A stretch of DNA of 64,000 bases. Source: Flagellimonas pacifica. GTDB lineage: Bacteria > Bacteroidota > Bacteroidia > Flavobacteriales > Flavobacteriaceae. The stretch spans positions 434,001 to 498,000 of the forward strand of contig NZ_OBEH01000001.1 of the NCBI RefSeq assembly GCF_900215465.1, given 5' to 3'. Positions 53,511 through 61,850 of the stretch are shown here, piece by piece; positions within the stretch are counted from its first letter, which is position 1, and every line of letters begins with the position of its first letter. The notes under the pieces are model-generated. The model worked only from the letters and a program-made list of their open reading frames with translations. It was not told the origin of the DNA and did no database searches. Both the position numbers and the translations under genes were made by a program.

Positions 53511-54332
53511 ATGAAGGTCAAAAATTTAGAACACATCGATTTTTCAATGCTCATGGATTGCTTCTTAAAAGCATTTGAAAACTACTTTGTAAAAATGCCA
53601 ACAGACCATGAATATTACAAAGACAGGTGGAGAATGGCAAATGTGAGATTTGACCTATCCTATGGTATGTTTGATGGTGATAAATTGGTAGGCTTTATCA
53701 TTAATGCGATTGACGAACGTGCCGAAAATCTGATTGCATTTAATACCGGTACAGGAGTGCTTCCCGAGTACAGAGGACAACGTATCGTAAATTCAATATG
53801 TCAATATGCATTTCCCGAATTACAAAAAAATGGTATTACTACGTGCCGGTTAGAGGTCATAAAAGATAATGTTAGGGCTATAAAGGCTTATAACAGTATT
53901 GGATTTAAAATCACCAAGAGTTACAAATGTTTCAGCGGGGATATTGAGTTCAATGATGAAGCATCGGACTTTGAACTGAAAAAGGTAGATGAGGCTTATT
54001 TTGATTGGAGCAGCTTGCATCAACACATCTATTCTTGGGACAACCACATTAATACCATAAAAAGAGGATCATATAGTTATTATGCCATTTTGGTAGAAGG
54101 AAAATTGGATTCGTATTTTGTTATGCAACCAGATAATGATTATGTGGCTCAATTGGATGTGATAGATAGTACCATACATAGCTGGAACAGGTTATTCACT
54201 GCAATGAAGAGCATTTTAAAAACTATAAAAATCAATAATGTTGATGAACGATTGAACCAAAAGATTGATTTTCTTAAAAAAGTAGGTTTAAAAAATACAG
54301 TTGATCAGTATGAGATGGAGCTTAACTTGTGA
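53511..54332 (+). CDS. GNAT-family N-acetyltransferase with C-terminal extension
   Basis: This protein of 273 residues has a GNAT domain in its N-terminal half: DKLVGFIINAIDERAENLIA, TGTGVLPEYRGQRIVNSICQ with the R-G-Q acetyl-CoA loop, and TTCRLEVIKDNVRAIKAYNS followed by IGFKITKSY. The C-terminal 120 residues look like a second, degenerate GNAT-like domain (YSYYAILVEGKLDSYFVMQP). The substrate is unknown. It stands alone downstream of the LamG protein. Confidence 0.86.
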   Translation: MKVKNLEHIDFSMLMDCFLKAFENYFVKMPTDHEYYKDRWRMANVRFDLSYGMFDGDKLVGFIINAIDERAENLIAFNTGTGVLPEYRGQRIVNSICQYAFPELQKNGITTCRLEVIKDNVRAIKAYNSIGFKITKSYKCFSGDIEFNDEASDFELKKVDEAYFDWSSLHQHIYSWDNHINTIKRGSYSYYAILVEGKLDSYFVMQPDNDYVAQLDVIDSTIHSWNRLFTAMKSILKTIKINNVDERLNQKIDFLKKVGLKNTVDQYEMELNL

Positions 54333-54491
54333 TTCATTGTTGAATGTTTTTACAAATTCAAGATTCAACCCACAAAAAGGGACAAATATAATTTTAGCAA
54401 GAATTCATGATAGACTCATTGAAAAATGGGGATTCTAACCTAAAAACTTAAAGGTAAGTGCTGTGAAAGGATAAAAGAGTAGTTCTTATTA

Positions 54492-56069
54492 TTAGATTTT
54501 ATCCGCAACAACCTTATAAGTTGGGTCCTCAAGAACGTTTACCTCAATAATGTCCTGGGCATTTTTCAACAGTCGGATGCAGTCTTTGCTCAAGTGTCTT
54601 AAATGCACTTTTTTGCCCGCCTTGGCATAGCGCTCCGTGATTTTGTTCAATGCCTCAATACCGGACATGTCAGCAACACGACTTTCCTGAAAATCGATAA
54701 TCACCTCTGTTGGATCATCTTGTACTTCAAATTTTTCAGCAAACAAGGTGGTGGATCCAAAGAACAAGGGACCGTAAATTTCATAATGTTTTACCCCATC
54801 TTCGTCAACATACTTTCTTGCCCTGATTCGTTTTGCATTTTCCCAGGAATAGGCCAAGGCAGAAATAATAACCCCCAACAATACTGCAACGGCAAGGTTA
54901 TGGGTTATGGCTGTAATCAAAGTCACCAAAACCATAACAATAACATCTGAGTTGGGCATTTTTCTAAACGTTTTAAAACTGGCCCATTCAAAAGTTCCAA
55001 TGGCGACCATAAACATTAACCCTACCAAAGCGGCCATTGGCAATTGCTCAATAAGGCTACTTCCAAACATAATGAATACCAAAAGCATAACTGCAGCAGT
55101 AATACCGGATAGTCTTGCACGCGCTCCAGAAGATGTATTGATCAAACTTTGCCCAATCATAGCACAACCACCCATACCTGATAGGAAACCTGACAATATA
55201 TTGGCAGTTCCTTGGGCCACACATTCCTTGTTTCCACTACCGCGGGTTTCGGTAATCTCATCAATAATATTCAAGGTCAATAAACTTTCAATAAGCCCCA
55301 CCCCAGCAACTATGGCTGCATATGGAATAATAATCAGAAAGGTATCCAAGGTAAAAGGGATTTGAGGAATGGATAAAGGCGGGAATCCACCTTTGATACT
55401 TTCACCCTCTTGCATGGTATCCGCTACAGTCAAGGTATCAATGCCAAAACCAATAACGATGCTTGATACAACAATTATAGCCAACAAAGAAGATGGAATG
55501 GCTTTTGTCAACTTTGGAAAGCCCCAAATAATAAGCATGGTCAAAAGTGTAAGGCCCAACATAGTATATAATAATGCTCCCGATAAGAGTTCTTCAGTTC
55601 CTTTTTCATAAAAATTGGGAAACTGGGCCATAAAAATGATGATTGCCAGTCCATTTACAAACCCAAACATTACCGGGTGCGGAACAAGACGAATAAATTT
55701 TCCCAAACGCAGTAAACCAGCAAGAATCTGAATCACCCCAGCAATAATGACCGTTGCAAAAACATAGTTTAGAATGGTAGTGGGCTCAATTCCCGGAAAA
55801 GTCTTTTTGAGTTCTAAAATCAATCCAACAAAAATAACGGCCACGGCGCCTGTTGCCCCAGAGATCATTCCAGGTCTACCACCTAAAATTGAAGTTACCA
55901 ACGCCAATACAAACGCAGCATACAATCCGGTCAAAGGAGAAAATCCAGGAATCAATGCAAAAGCGATAGCTTCTGGCACCAAGGCCAACGCAACGGTTAA
56001 ACCGGATAAGACTTCTGTTCTATAATTTACTTTTTGAGAAAAGTCAAAAAGGTTGAGATACTTTTTCAT
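54492..56069 (-). CDS. SulP-family anion transporter with STAS domain
   Basis: This protein of 525 residues has about twelve predicted membrane helices; ALALVPEAIAFALIPGFSPL is the SulP signature near residue 30, and GTANILSGFLSGMGGCAMIG is typical. The C-terminal STAS domain (about 415-520) includes VIIDFQESRVADMSGIEALN with the conserved Ser. SulP proteins exchange sulfate, bicarbonate or other anions; the substrate cannot be told. It is a single gene, convergent with the GNAT gene. Confidence 0.93.
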   Translation of the reverse strand: MKKYLNLFDFSQKVNYRTEVLSGLTVALALVPEAIAFALIPGFSPLTGLYAAFVLALVTSILGGRPGMISGATGAVAVIFVGLILELKKTFPGIEPTTILNYVFATVIIAGVIQILAGLLRLGKFIRLVPHPVMFGFVNGLAIIIFMAQFPNFYEKGTEELLSGALLYTMLGLTLLTMLIIWGFPKLTKAIPSSLLAIIVVSSIVIGFGIDTLTVADTMQEGESIKGGFPPLSIPQIPFTLDTFLIIIPYAAIVAGVGLIESLLTLNIIDEITETRGSGNKECVAQGTANILSGFLSGMGGCAMIGQSLINTSSGARARLSGITAAVMLLVFIMFGSSLIEQLPMAALVGLMFMVAIGTFEWASFKTFRKMPNSDVIVMVLVTLITAITHNLAVAVLLGVIISALAYSWENAKRIRARKYVDEDGVKHYEIYGPLFFGSTTLFAEKFEVQDDPTEVIIDFQESRVADMSGIEALNKITERYAKAGKKVHLRHLSKDCIRLLKNAQDIIEVNVLEDPTYKVVADKI

Positions 56070-56150
56070 CTGTCGTACTTGAAGCCGGCAAAAATACTAT
56101 TATTCCCTTAGCAGACCATAAGTATGCTCATTTTTAAGGATTTGCTAATC

Positions 56151-57122
56151 TTACCAGTCCTTTAGACCCAATAATTTCTCTCCCAACGGGCTTAATTTTG
56201 CAGTTTCGTATTTATCCCTTTCCCAATTTCTAGGGTCGCCCGGAAAGGCATAGCCTTCCGGCGCAATTCTATTCTTCCATGAATTGATACGCCATTGCCG
56301 CAATTCCCCATTTTCTTCCTCCGCTGGCATCATTGAAATGTATTGCGCAATCCGCACTTTATTTTTTGATTTATTGGGTCTGATACCGTGAGGTTCGGTG
56401 CTGTTAAAAATCAATAAATCGCCAGCTTCCATTTTTACTTTCACAATTTTATCTTCCAAACCTTTCAAATTCGGCTGAAAATGATCTCTATCCTTAGGTT
56501 GGGTCAATTTCCAGGTATCATAATTGCGATATAACCATGGAATACATTGGAATCCTCCCATATTTTCATCTGTCTGGTCTGCAAGTGCCAGTACCCCCTG
56601 AACATTTTGCGGGCGGGTCTCCGGATTATAATCCCAATGAATGAATCCTTTTTTCTCCACGCCTGGTTGCAATGGAAAGTTCAGATTGGCCCTATCTATG
56701 GTCACCCATAATTTCTCTGTTCCCCAAACATCAACAAAGGCATCATAAACCCGTGGCATTTGCCTATTGTTCCATAAATGTTGATGGTTATATACTTCCA
56801 CCATCCCTGTTCCGGTCAATTCCTTCATTTTCATTTCTGCACGAGGTGGTGCATACCAAGTTTTAGGGTCACTCGGGTCTTTTTCATCAAACTCCCAGAT
56901 AAAATCTGCCGTTGCTTTTGCCTGTTCTTTGGGTATTGCATTTTTAATGACAATGTACCCGTTATGCATCCAAAAATTCCAATCTTCTTCTGAAAGTACC
57001 TTTAAAGGTTTCCCATTAGACCGATCATTTAATTTTATCTTACTACTGGTTGCTGTGGATGGGTTTCCTGGGATTTCTTCATGTGCCTTGTTGGCCATCT
57101 CCAGTTTTGTTTCTTTATCCAT
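56151..57122 (-). CDS. Phytanoyl-CoA dioxygenase-family Fe(II)/2-oxoglutarate oxygenase
   Basis: This oxygenase has 323 residues. The Fe(II)-binding facial triad is visible: His162 and Asp164 (GFIHWDYNPETRP) and His245 (FNSTEPHGIRPN), with an Arg nearby that could bind 2-oxoglutarate. The beta-core is marked by MEAGDLLIFNSTEPHG. Such enzymes hydroxylate diverse substrates. It is divergent from an AraC-type regulator with 144 bp between, a common arrangement for inducible catabolic enzymes. The true substrate is unknown. Confidence 0.9.
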   Translation of the reverse strand: MDKETKLEMANKAHEEIPGNPSTATSSKIKLNDRSNGKPLKVLSEEDWNFWMHNGYIVIKNAIPKEQAKATADFIWEFDEKDPSDPKTWYAPPRAEMKMKELTGTGMVEVYNHQHLWNNRQMPRVYDAFVDVWGTEKLWVTIDRANLNFPLQPGVEKKGFIHWDYNPETRPQNVQGVLALADQTDENMGGFQCIPWLYRNYDTWKLTQPKDRDHFQPNLKGLEDKIVKVKMEAGDLLIFNSTEPHGIRPNKSKNKVRIAQYISMMPAEEENGELRQWRINSWKNRIAPEGYAFPGDPRNWERDKYETAKLSPLGEKLLGLKDW

Positions 57123-57266
57123 GATTCTATTTTTTTCTCTTCTAAAATTCTATGAAATAAAACTAGCATGTACACAATGGTTTGTCCACCTTAATATTGA
57201 TAAAAATTTGAATTATTTTGACATTTGATATAAAATTCTATATTTTAAATGGCATTAAAGTGAAAA

Positions 57267-58130
57267 TTGAAGATAGAATTAGAGACCATAACACCAAATA
57301 CCAAGAGTCCGTTCCGGCTCTTGCACTTACCTCGTTTGAATCATCTTTTTTATTGGCATTTTCATCCGGAATATGAATTGGTATACATTGAAGGTGCCAG
57401 TGCCACAAGACATGTGGGCGATAGCATTTCCAACTTTGCGGGCAGTGATCTTGTTTTTATTGGCTCAAACATTCCTCATCTGAATTTTGATTATGGGGTT
57501 AAGACAGATTACATCAAAGAAGTTCTACACATTAAACCAAAATTTAAAGAGCAGGTTTTAGAAGAAATCCCTGAGCTTGGACCTATTGACACCTTATTTG
57601 AAAAATCAAGACATGGTATAGTATTTACTGGAGAAACAAAAAAACGAATTGGGGAACGATTGAAAAAGCTTTATGAGCTTTCCTCTTTTGATTTCTTTAT
57701 GGAGTCCATTCAAATATTAAAAGAACTTGCCCTTAGTGACGACTATTTTTTGCTCCATGAACATCCTTTTGTAAACAGATATAGAAAAAAGGAACAAGAC
57801 CGTCTCAGAAACATACATGGATTTGTAGATAAAAATTACCAACGAAAAATTGAGGTTGCCGAAGTAGCCGAAATATGCAATCTGGGCAAAGAAGCTTTTT
57901 GTCGGTATTTTAAAAAGACCACTGGAAACACTTTTACCAATTTTTTGAACCAATACAGGATAAGCCAAGCCAAAAGGTTATTGTTGATGGGCAAAAATGT
58001 TGGTGAAACTTGTTACGATTGTGGGTTTGAAAGTCTTTCGTATTTCAATAGAACCTTTAAGAGGATAAGTGGACAAAACCCTTCGGATTTCAAAAAACAG
58101 TATTTGGTGAATCTGAAAAAGAAGGGGTAA
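57267..58130 (+). CDS. AraC-family regulator with cupin sensor domain, TTG start
   Basis: This protein of 287 residues starts with TTG at 57267, since a stop lies two codons upstream and no nearby ATG fits. An N-terminal cupin domain (LNHLFYWHFHPEYELVYIEG, about 25-80, with two His) probably senses a small ligand. The C-terminal double helix-turn-helix of AraC type covers about 185-285 (VAEVAEICNLGKEAFCRYFK, GFESLSYFNRTFKRISG). It is divergent from the phytanoyl-CoA-dioxygenase gene and likely activates it. Confidence 0.9.
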   Translation: MKIELETITPNTKSPFRLLHLPRLNHLFYWHFHPEYELVYIEGASATRHVGDSISNFAGSDLVFIGSNIPHLNFDYGVKTDYIKEVLHIKPKFKEQVLEEIPELGPIDTLFEKSRHGIVFTGETKKRIGERLKKLYELSSFDFFMESIQILKELALSDDYFLLHEHPFVNRYRKKEQDRLRNIHGFVDKNYQRKIEVAEVAEICNLGKEAFCRYFKKTTGNTFTNFLNQYRISQAKRLLLMGKNVGETCYDCGFESLSYFNRTFKRISGQNPSDFKKQYLVNLKKKG

Positions 58131-58233
58131 GATGTAAGTGTTAGGTCCAAATCATCCATCCATATTTATTAATGTCTTCTAACCTCCCAAAAAAATATGT
58201 GTTGTTTTTACTTTTGGCCGATCCATATAACTT

Positions 58234-58670
58234 TTATTTAAGCCACCAGTCACAGACAGGCAGTAGTAGTGTTACAACATTATTACAACCTTTATGTTCA
58301 AGCCCAAAGGGGTAGTAATTGCTCTCCTCCACAATTTCAAGGGTTCCGTTGTCATCCATATAGCTCAATCGCACATTACCTAAGTGGTCCTTATACTGGT
58401 ATATATAATCGTAGCCTCCATTTCCATCTGGGGTGGTATAGCCCTCGGGAGTGTTAAAGAACTGTAGCTCCCCGTTCTGGTAAATGTAATTGCCCGCGTA
58501 TTCTGTATCACTTCCCGTGCTCACCGTTTTCCTGAGTTTAACGCCTGTTGCATCGTAAATATACGAAATCGTTCCCCCGCCCGTGCTCACCTTGGTGGGC
58601 AGGTTAAGGTGGTTGTAGGTTATGGCCGTAATGCCCTTGTTGCGGTAAGAGGTCATGTTGCCGTTCTTTT
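58234..58670 (-). pseudogene. Truncated Rhs core fragment
   Basis: About 145 codons read as the end of an Rhs core: KNGNMTSYRNKGITAITYNH, VSTGGGTISYIYDATGVKLR, GGYDYIYQYKDHLGNVRLSY and EESNYYPFGLEHKG. It breaks off after GCNNVVT, where an intact core would continue to the YDP/RW pretoxin motif and the toxin; instead there are TLLLPVCDWWLK and a stop. The upstream end is cut exactly at the lipoprotein stop codon. So neither the toxin nor the full core remains. It is the 3'-most part of an array with four related lipoproteins. Confidence 0.85.
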
Positions 58671-59198
58671 CTATGTGGACTCGTCCAATATCTCTACCAG
58701 ATACCAACAGCCGTCTATTAAGTTGAACTTATAAGTTACATGGATACCATTATCTATTCCAAGTAATTTATATAGATTATGATTTTCCTTTTTCTCAATT
58801 TCAACTTCGTATTTATCATACTCATTATTAAAAGCCTCCTTATCTTTGGTAAAATCCACGTAATTAGAAGAACCATATTCAACGATTTCCATTGTAGGGG
58901 CTTTATCTGTTACGTCCTTATAATAAAACCATTCTAAAGGATATTTTACCCTATTCCTTTGAAAGATACTATCCTTGGCAAATCTTTCGAAGAAAGCATC
59001 AAAGATCTCTCCACAGTCCTTGTCCATTTCGATGGCTTTGGCTGCACCATCTTCTTTATGTTTATCAGACACTGGTTCCGTGTCTAACACAATCGATTCA
59101 ATGGTATCTAAAGAAGCTTCTTTATTACGGAGTTCCCGTTTACAGGAAAATACTCCCAACAATATACAGAAACCCAATAGTGTTAAATTTATTTTCAT
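58671..59198 (-). CDS. Lipoprotein, array copy 4 (DUF4348-like)
   Basis: Lipoprotein of 175 residues, signal MKINLTLLGFCILLGVFSC. The mature part shares with the other three copies an EIFDAFFERFAKDSIFQRNR motif, a KEAFNNEYDKYEVEIEKKEN stretch and the C-terminal GCWYLVEILDEST. I think it resembles DUF4348 (from memory, not searched). Its stop codon is directly fused to the Rhs core remnant. It is the copy separated from the others by 108 nt. A role as a periplasmic immunity protein to a lost Rhs toxin is inference from position. Confidence 0.75.
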   Translation of the reverse strand: MKINLTLLGFCILLGVFSCKRELRNKEASLDTIESIVLDTEPVSDKHKEDGAAKAIEMDKDCGEIFDAFFERFAKDSIFQRNRVKYPLEWFYYKDVTDKAPTMEIVEYGSSNYVDFTKDKEAFNNEYDKYEVEIEKKENHNLYKLLGIDNGIHVTYKFNLIDGCWYLVEILDEST

Positions 59199-59306
59199 TA
59201 TGGTTTTTTGAAGTACATCATGTAACTTGGTAAAAGAGAACTGGTATCAGAATTAAGACTTAAGTAAGTGTTATCTATATTACTTAATTGTCCATAGTCT
59301 AATTAT

Positions 59307-59840
59307 TTATGTGGACTCGTCCAATATCTCTACCATGTACCAACAGCCGTCTACTAAATGAAATTTAAAATTCATCAAAAGCCCAGAATCCAACCCTATT
59401 CGTTTATAGATGACACTATCTTTATGTTTAGCCTTTTCAATTTTAAAGGCTCCATATTCTCTTTCAATAGCTTTTTTATCTTGAGTAAAATCAAAATATC
59501 TAAACTTATCTTTTGAATTGATTATTTCTTTGTCTAAACTCGCATAATTGGCATTTCCATAGAAATACCATTCCATAGGGTATTTCACTCTGTTTTTCTG
59601 AAAGACACTGTCCGTAGCGAACCTCTTAAAAAAAGCATCAAAGGTCTGATTACAGTCTTTGGCCATTTCGATGGGTTTAATTATTTTTTCTTTCTCTTCT
59701 TTGTGATTGTCCACTTTCTCGCTCAATACGGGTGATTCAATGGTATTTGAATAAGCCTCTTTGTTACGGGGTTCCCGTTTACAGGAAAACACTCCCAATA
59801 TTATTAAAACAAACATGTACAATGTAGTATTCTTTCTCAT
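59307..59840 (-). CDS. Lipoprotein, array copy 3 (DUF4348-like)
   Basis: Lipoprotein of 177 residues with signal MRKNTTLYMFVLIILGVFSC. It has the shared motif CNQTFDAFFKRFATDSVFQK, a conserved NRVKYPMEWY segment, and the C-terminal GCWYMVEILDEST. Its ATG overlaps the stop of copy 2 by one base (TGATG), showing translational coupling. The middle third differs strongly from the other copies, the pattern expected of proteins that diversify binding specificity. Function unknown. Confidence 0.75.
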   Translation of the reverse strand: MRKNTTLYMFVLIILGVFSCKREPRNKEAYSNTIESPVLSEKVDNHKEEKEKIIKPIEMAKDCNQTFDAFFKRFATDSVFQKNRVKYPMEWYFYGNANYASLDKEIINSKDKFRYFDFTQDKKAIEREYGAFKIEKAKHKDSVIYKRIGLDSGLLMNFKFHLVDGCWYMVEILDEST

Positions 59841-60355
59841 CATGTGGACTCATCCAATATCTCAACCAAGTACCAACAATTTTCATTCTGCTTGAATATA
59901 TAAGTAATCAGAATACCATTATCAATCCCTGTTAAATAATAACTTTTTTGGTCACCATTTTCTTCAAAAGAAACTTCATAGTCAATACCTACCATGGGGC
60001 TATTTTCTCGAAGATCAATATATATATACGACGATCTTTCAATGACATCAACAGACAAACTATCATCCAGAACATCTTTAAAATATGATACCCTTAACGG
60101 GAATTTAATTCTACTCTTTTGAAAGGCGCTGTCCTTGGCAAACCTTTCAAAGAAATCGTCAAAGGTCTCTCCACAGTCCTTGGCCATTTCAATGAGTTTG
60201 GTTACATCTTTTTCTTTTTGATTAGCCACTTTCTCGCTCAACATGGGCAATTCAATAGAACTTGAAGAAGCCTCTTTATTACGGAGTTCCTGCTTGCATG
60301 AGAATGTTACCAACATTATCAAAACAAATATGGTCAATGCAATATTCTTTTTCAT
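59840..60355 (-). CDS. Lipoprotein, array copy 2 (DUF4348-like)
   Basis: Lipoprotein of 171 residues from MKKNIALTIFVLIMLVTFSC. It has the shared CGETFDDFFERFAKDSAFQK motif, IKFPLRVSYFKDV in the position of the conserved KYP segment, and NENCWYLVEILDEST at the end. The start was set at the ATG that overlaps the stop of copy 1 (TGATG) rather than an upstream in-frame GTG. It has diverged most in its central third. Function unknown; possible immunity lipoprotein by context. Confidence 0.75.
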   Translation of the reverse strand: MKKNIALTIFVLIMLVTFSCKQELRNKEASSSSIELPMLSEKVANQKEKDVTKLIEMAKDCGETFDDFFERFAKDSAFQKSRIKFPLRVSYFKDVLDDSLSVDVIERSSYIYIDLRENSPMVGIDYEVSFEENGDQKSYYLTGIDNGILITYIFKQNENCWYLVEILDEST

Positions 60356-60891
60356 CACGTAGACTCATCCAATATCTCAACCAAGTACCAACAGCCATTT
60401 ATCAAACTGAACTTGTATGTCACATGGATACCGTTATCATAACCAAACCAAAAATAATGAATCAAAGAGTCTTTAATTATTTTGGTTTCAACCGTATATT
60501 TTCCATATTTATTTTTCATAGCTTCTTTGTCTCTGGTAAAATCCAAATAGATATATTTTTTATACGTTATACTATCTACTTTTATTACAGTCGGGTCAAG
60601 GCTCTCAATATATGAATCCTTCATAGGGTATTTGACCCTATTCTTCTGAAAGACACTATCCTTGGCAAATCTTTCAAAGAAATCATCAAAGGTCTGGTCA
60701 CAATTCTTGTCCATTTCGATGACTTTGGCTACATTTTCTTCTTTGTGTTTATCAGACACTGGTTCAGGTTCTGAGCCGGACACGATCGATTCAATGGTGT
60801 CTGAAGAAATCTCTTTGTCGCGGGGTTCCTGTTTACAGGAAAATACTCCCAACATCATCAAAACAAATACGGTCAATTTTATTCTTCTCAT
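60355..60891 (-). CDS. Lipoprotein, array copy 1 (DUF4348-like)
   Basis: Lipoprotein of 178 residues with signal MRRIKLTVFVLMMLGVFSC. The shared motif is CDQTFDDFFERFAKDSVFQK, followed by NRVKYPMKDSYIES and the C-terminal GCWYLVEILDEST. It is the first gene of the four-gene array in the transcribed direction. Upstream lies about 960 bp without a gene. It is more similar to copy 4 in its ending (GYDNGIHVTYKFSLINGCWY) than to copy 2, which suggests repeated duplication or conversion. Confidence 0.75.
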   Translation of the reverse strand: MRRIKLTVFVLMMLGVFSCKQEPRDKEISSDTIESIVSGSEPEPVSDKHKEENVAKVIEMDKNCDQTFDDFFERFAKDSVFQKNRVKYPMKDSYIESLDPTVIKVDSITYKKYIYLDFTRDKEAMKNKYGKYTVETKIIKDSLIHYFWFGYDNGIHVTYKFSLINGCWYLVEILDEST

Positions 60892-61012
60892 ATCTTTTAG
60901 TTTCTTTTTTTTAACATCCTGTGCTCCAAACCATTAGTCGCAGACTGACATGTTGTAAAAGAACTGTTAGAGTCTTTCCTCTTTAAATGTGGTTTACAAA
61001 AACTTATGGTAT

Positions 61013-61042
61013 AAAAAACCACAACTTTCGCTGTGGTTTTTC
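61013..61042 (-). terminator. Orphan terminator-like hairpin
   Basis: On the minus strand AAAAACCACA-N8-TGTGGTTTTTT makes a 10-bp stem followed by T. No gene is found upstream of it on that strand within 800 bp, so it may be the relic end of a lost gene or act against read-through into the array. Confidence 0.55.
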
Positions 61043-61756
61043 ATTTACTTTTATGATAGTTATTTATCAAATGTTAAATTAATATCCTTTTGTTGTTTTT
61101 GAAGTAATTCTTTATCCTGATATTCATCACAACAAATCAGCGCATGCCTGATAATCTTGCATGCACAACCAATCCTTTAAATTCAAGGGAGGTGAGCGGC
61201 AAAATTCATCAATTATTTATCCTCTATTCTGTGGAGTTAATTGAACAAATAGTTAGGAAAAAGAATGTGTTCTCGATAAGGTGTCTCATAGGTTAAGTTT
61301 TAATTTGGTAAGATCTATTGGGGTCTTGGGTTTCCCATAAATGCAAAAGAACATTGCAAAATCAATCCGGTGGAGATGACCAAATCCCACCTTATACAAT
61401 GAACCCTTTCGCCTGTCTTAAGCATACAGACCTTATGGGTTCAAGCTTTTATAATTACTTGGGAGTTTTTTACAAAAAAATAGATGGAAATTAGGCATAA
61501 GCTCAACATAATTTACGGATTAAACAATAAAATATGGGTTATGCTTTTCGAAAAGTAATAATTTATCTACAGTTTATTGAGAATATAAAACAATGTTTTA
61601 TTAACAATATTTGTTTTTATCGTGTAGTTATTTGAATATCAAATAAATAATGATTGTTTTAGATTTTCAGGAACACATAACAATCATGTGGAAAGTATTG
61701 TGGGTTGTTTTTAGAAAATTCTAAACTATGGAGATTTAGTTCTTGCATTTGTACAT

Positions 61757-61797
61757 AAAAAAACCGCCCCAAGCTAAAGTACTTGAGGCGATTTTTA
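61757..61797 (-). terminator. Rho-independent terminator of the lipoprotein gene at 61851
   Basis: On the minus strand AATCGCCTCAAG and CTTGGGGCGGTT pair over 12 bp with two G-U pairs and an 8-nt loop, followed by a run of T. It is preceded by the 17-nt motif TTTGGTTGGTTATTTAG. Confidence 0.85.
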
Positions 61798-61814
61798 CTA
61801 AATAACCAACCAAA
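61798..61814 (-). repeat. 17-nt motif beside a terminator, copy 2
   Basis: Exactly the same CTAAATAACCAACCAAA as at 20307-20323, again immediately before a minus-strand terminator hairpin. See that entry. Confidence 0.6.
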
Positions 61815-61850
61815 AAACTTGTGTATATAGTCGAACACTATAGTTATTCC

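Larger units (their letters stand above)
60892..61850. other. 959-bp region without a recognised gene
   Basis: I find no frame of useful length with recognisable motifs on either strand. It contains an orphan terminator-like hairpin (61013-61042), a short segment at 60928-60950 resembling the one at 58240-58262, and at its end the terminator and 17-nt motif of the gene at 61851. The promoter for the lipoprotein array should lie near its left end. The composition is AT-rich and the content may be the decayed remains of an Rhs gene or toxin. Confidence 0.6.

Noticed and set aside
58671..58707. Rhs fragment starting with its own ATG at 58707
   Set aside because: Those 12 codons are the out-of-frame end of the lipoprotein gene; Rhs similarity begins only after its stop codon.
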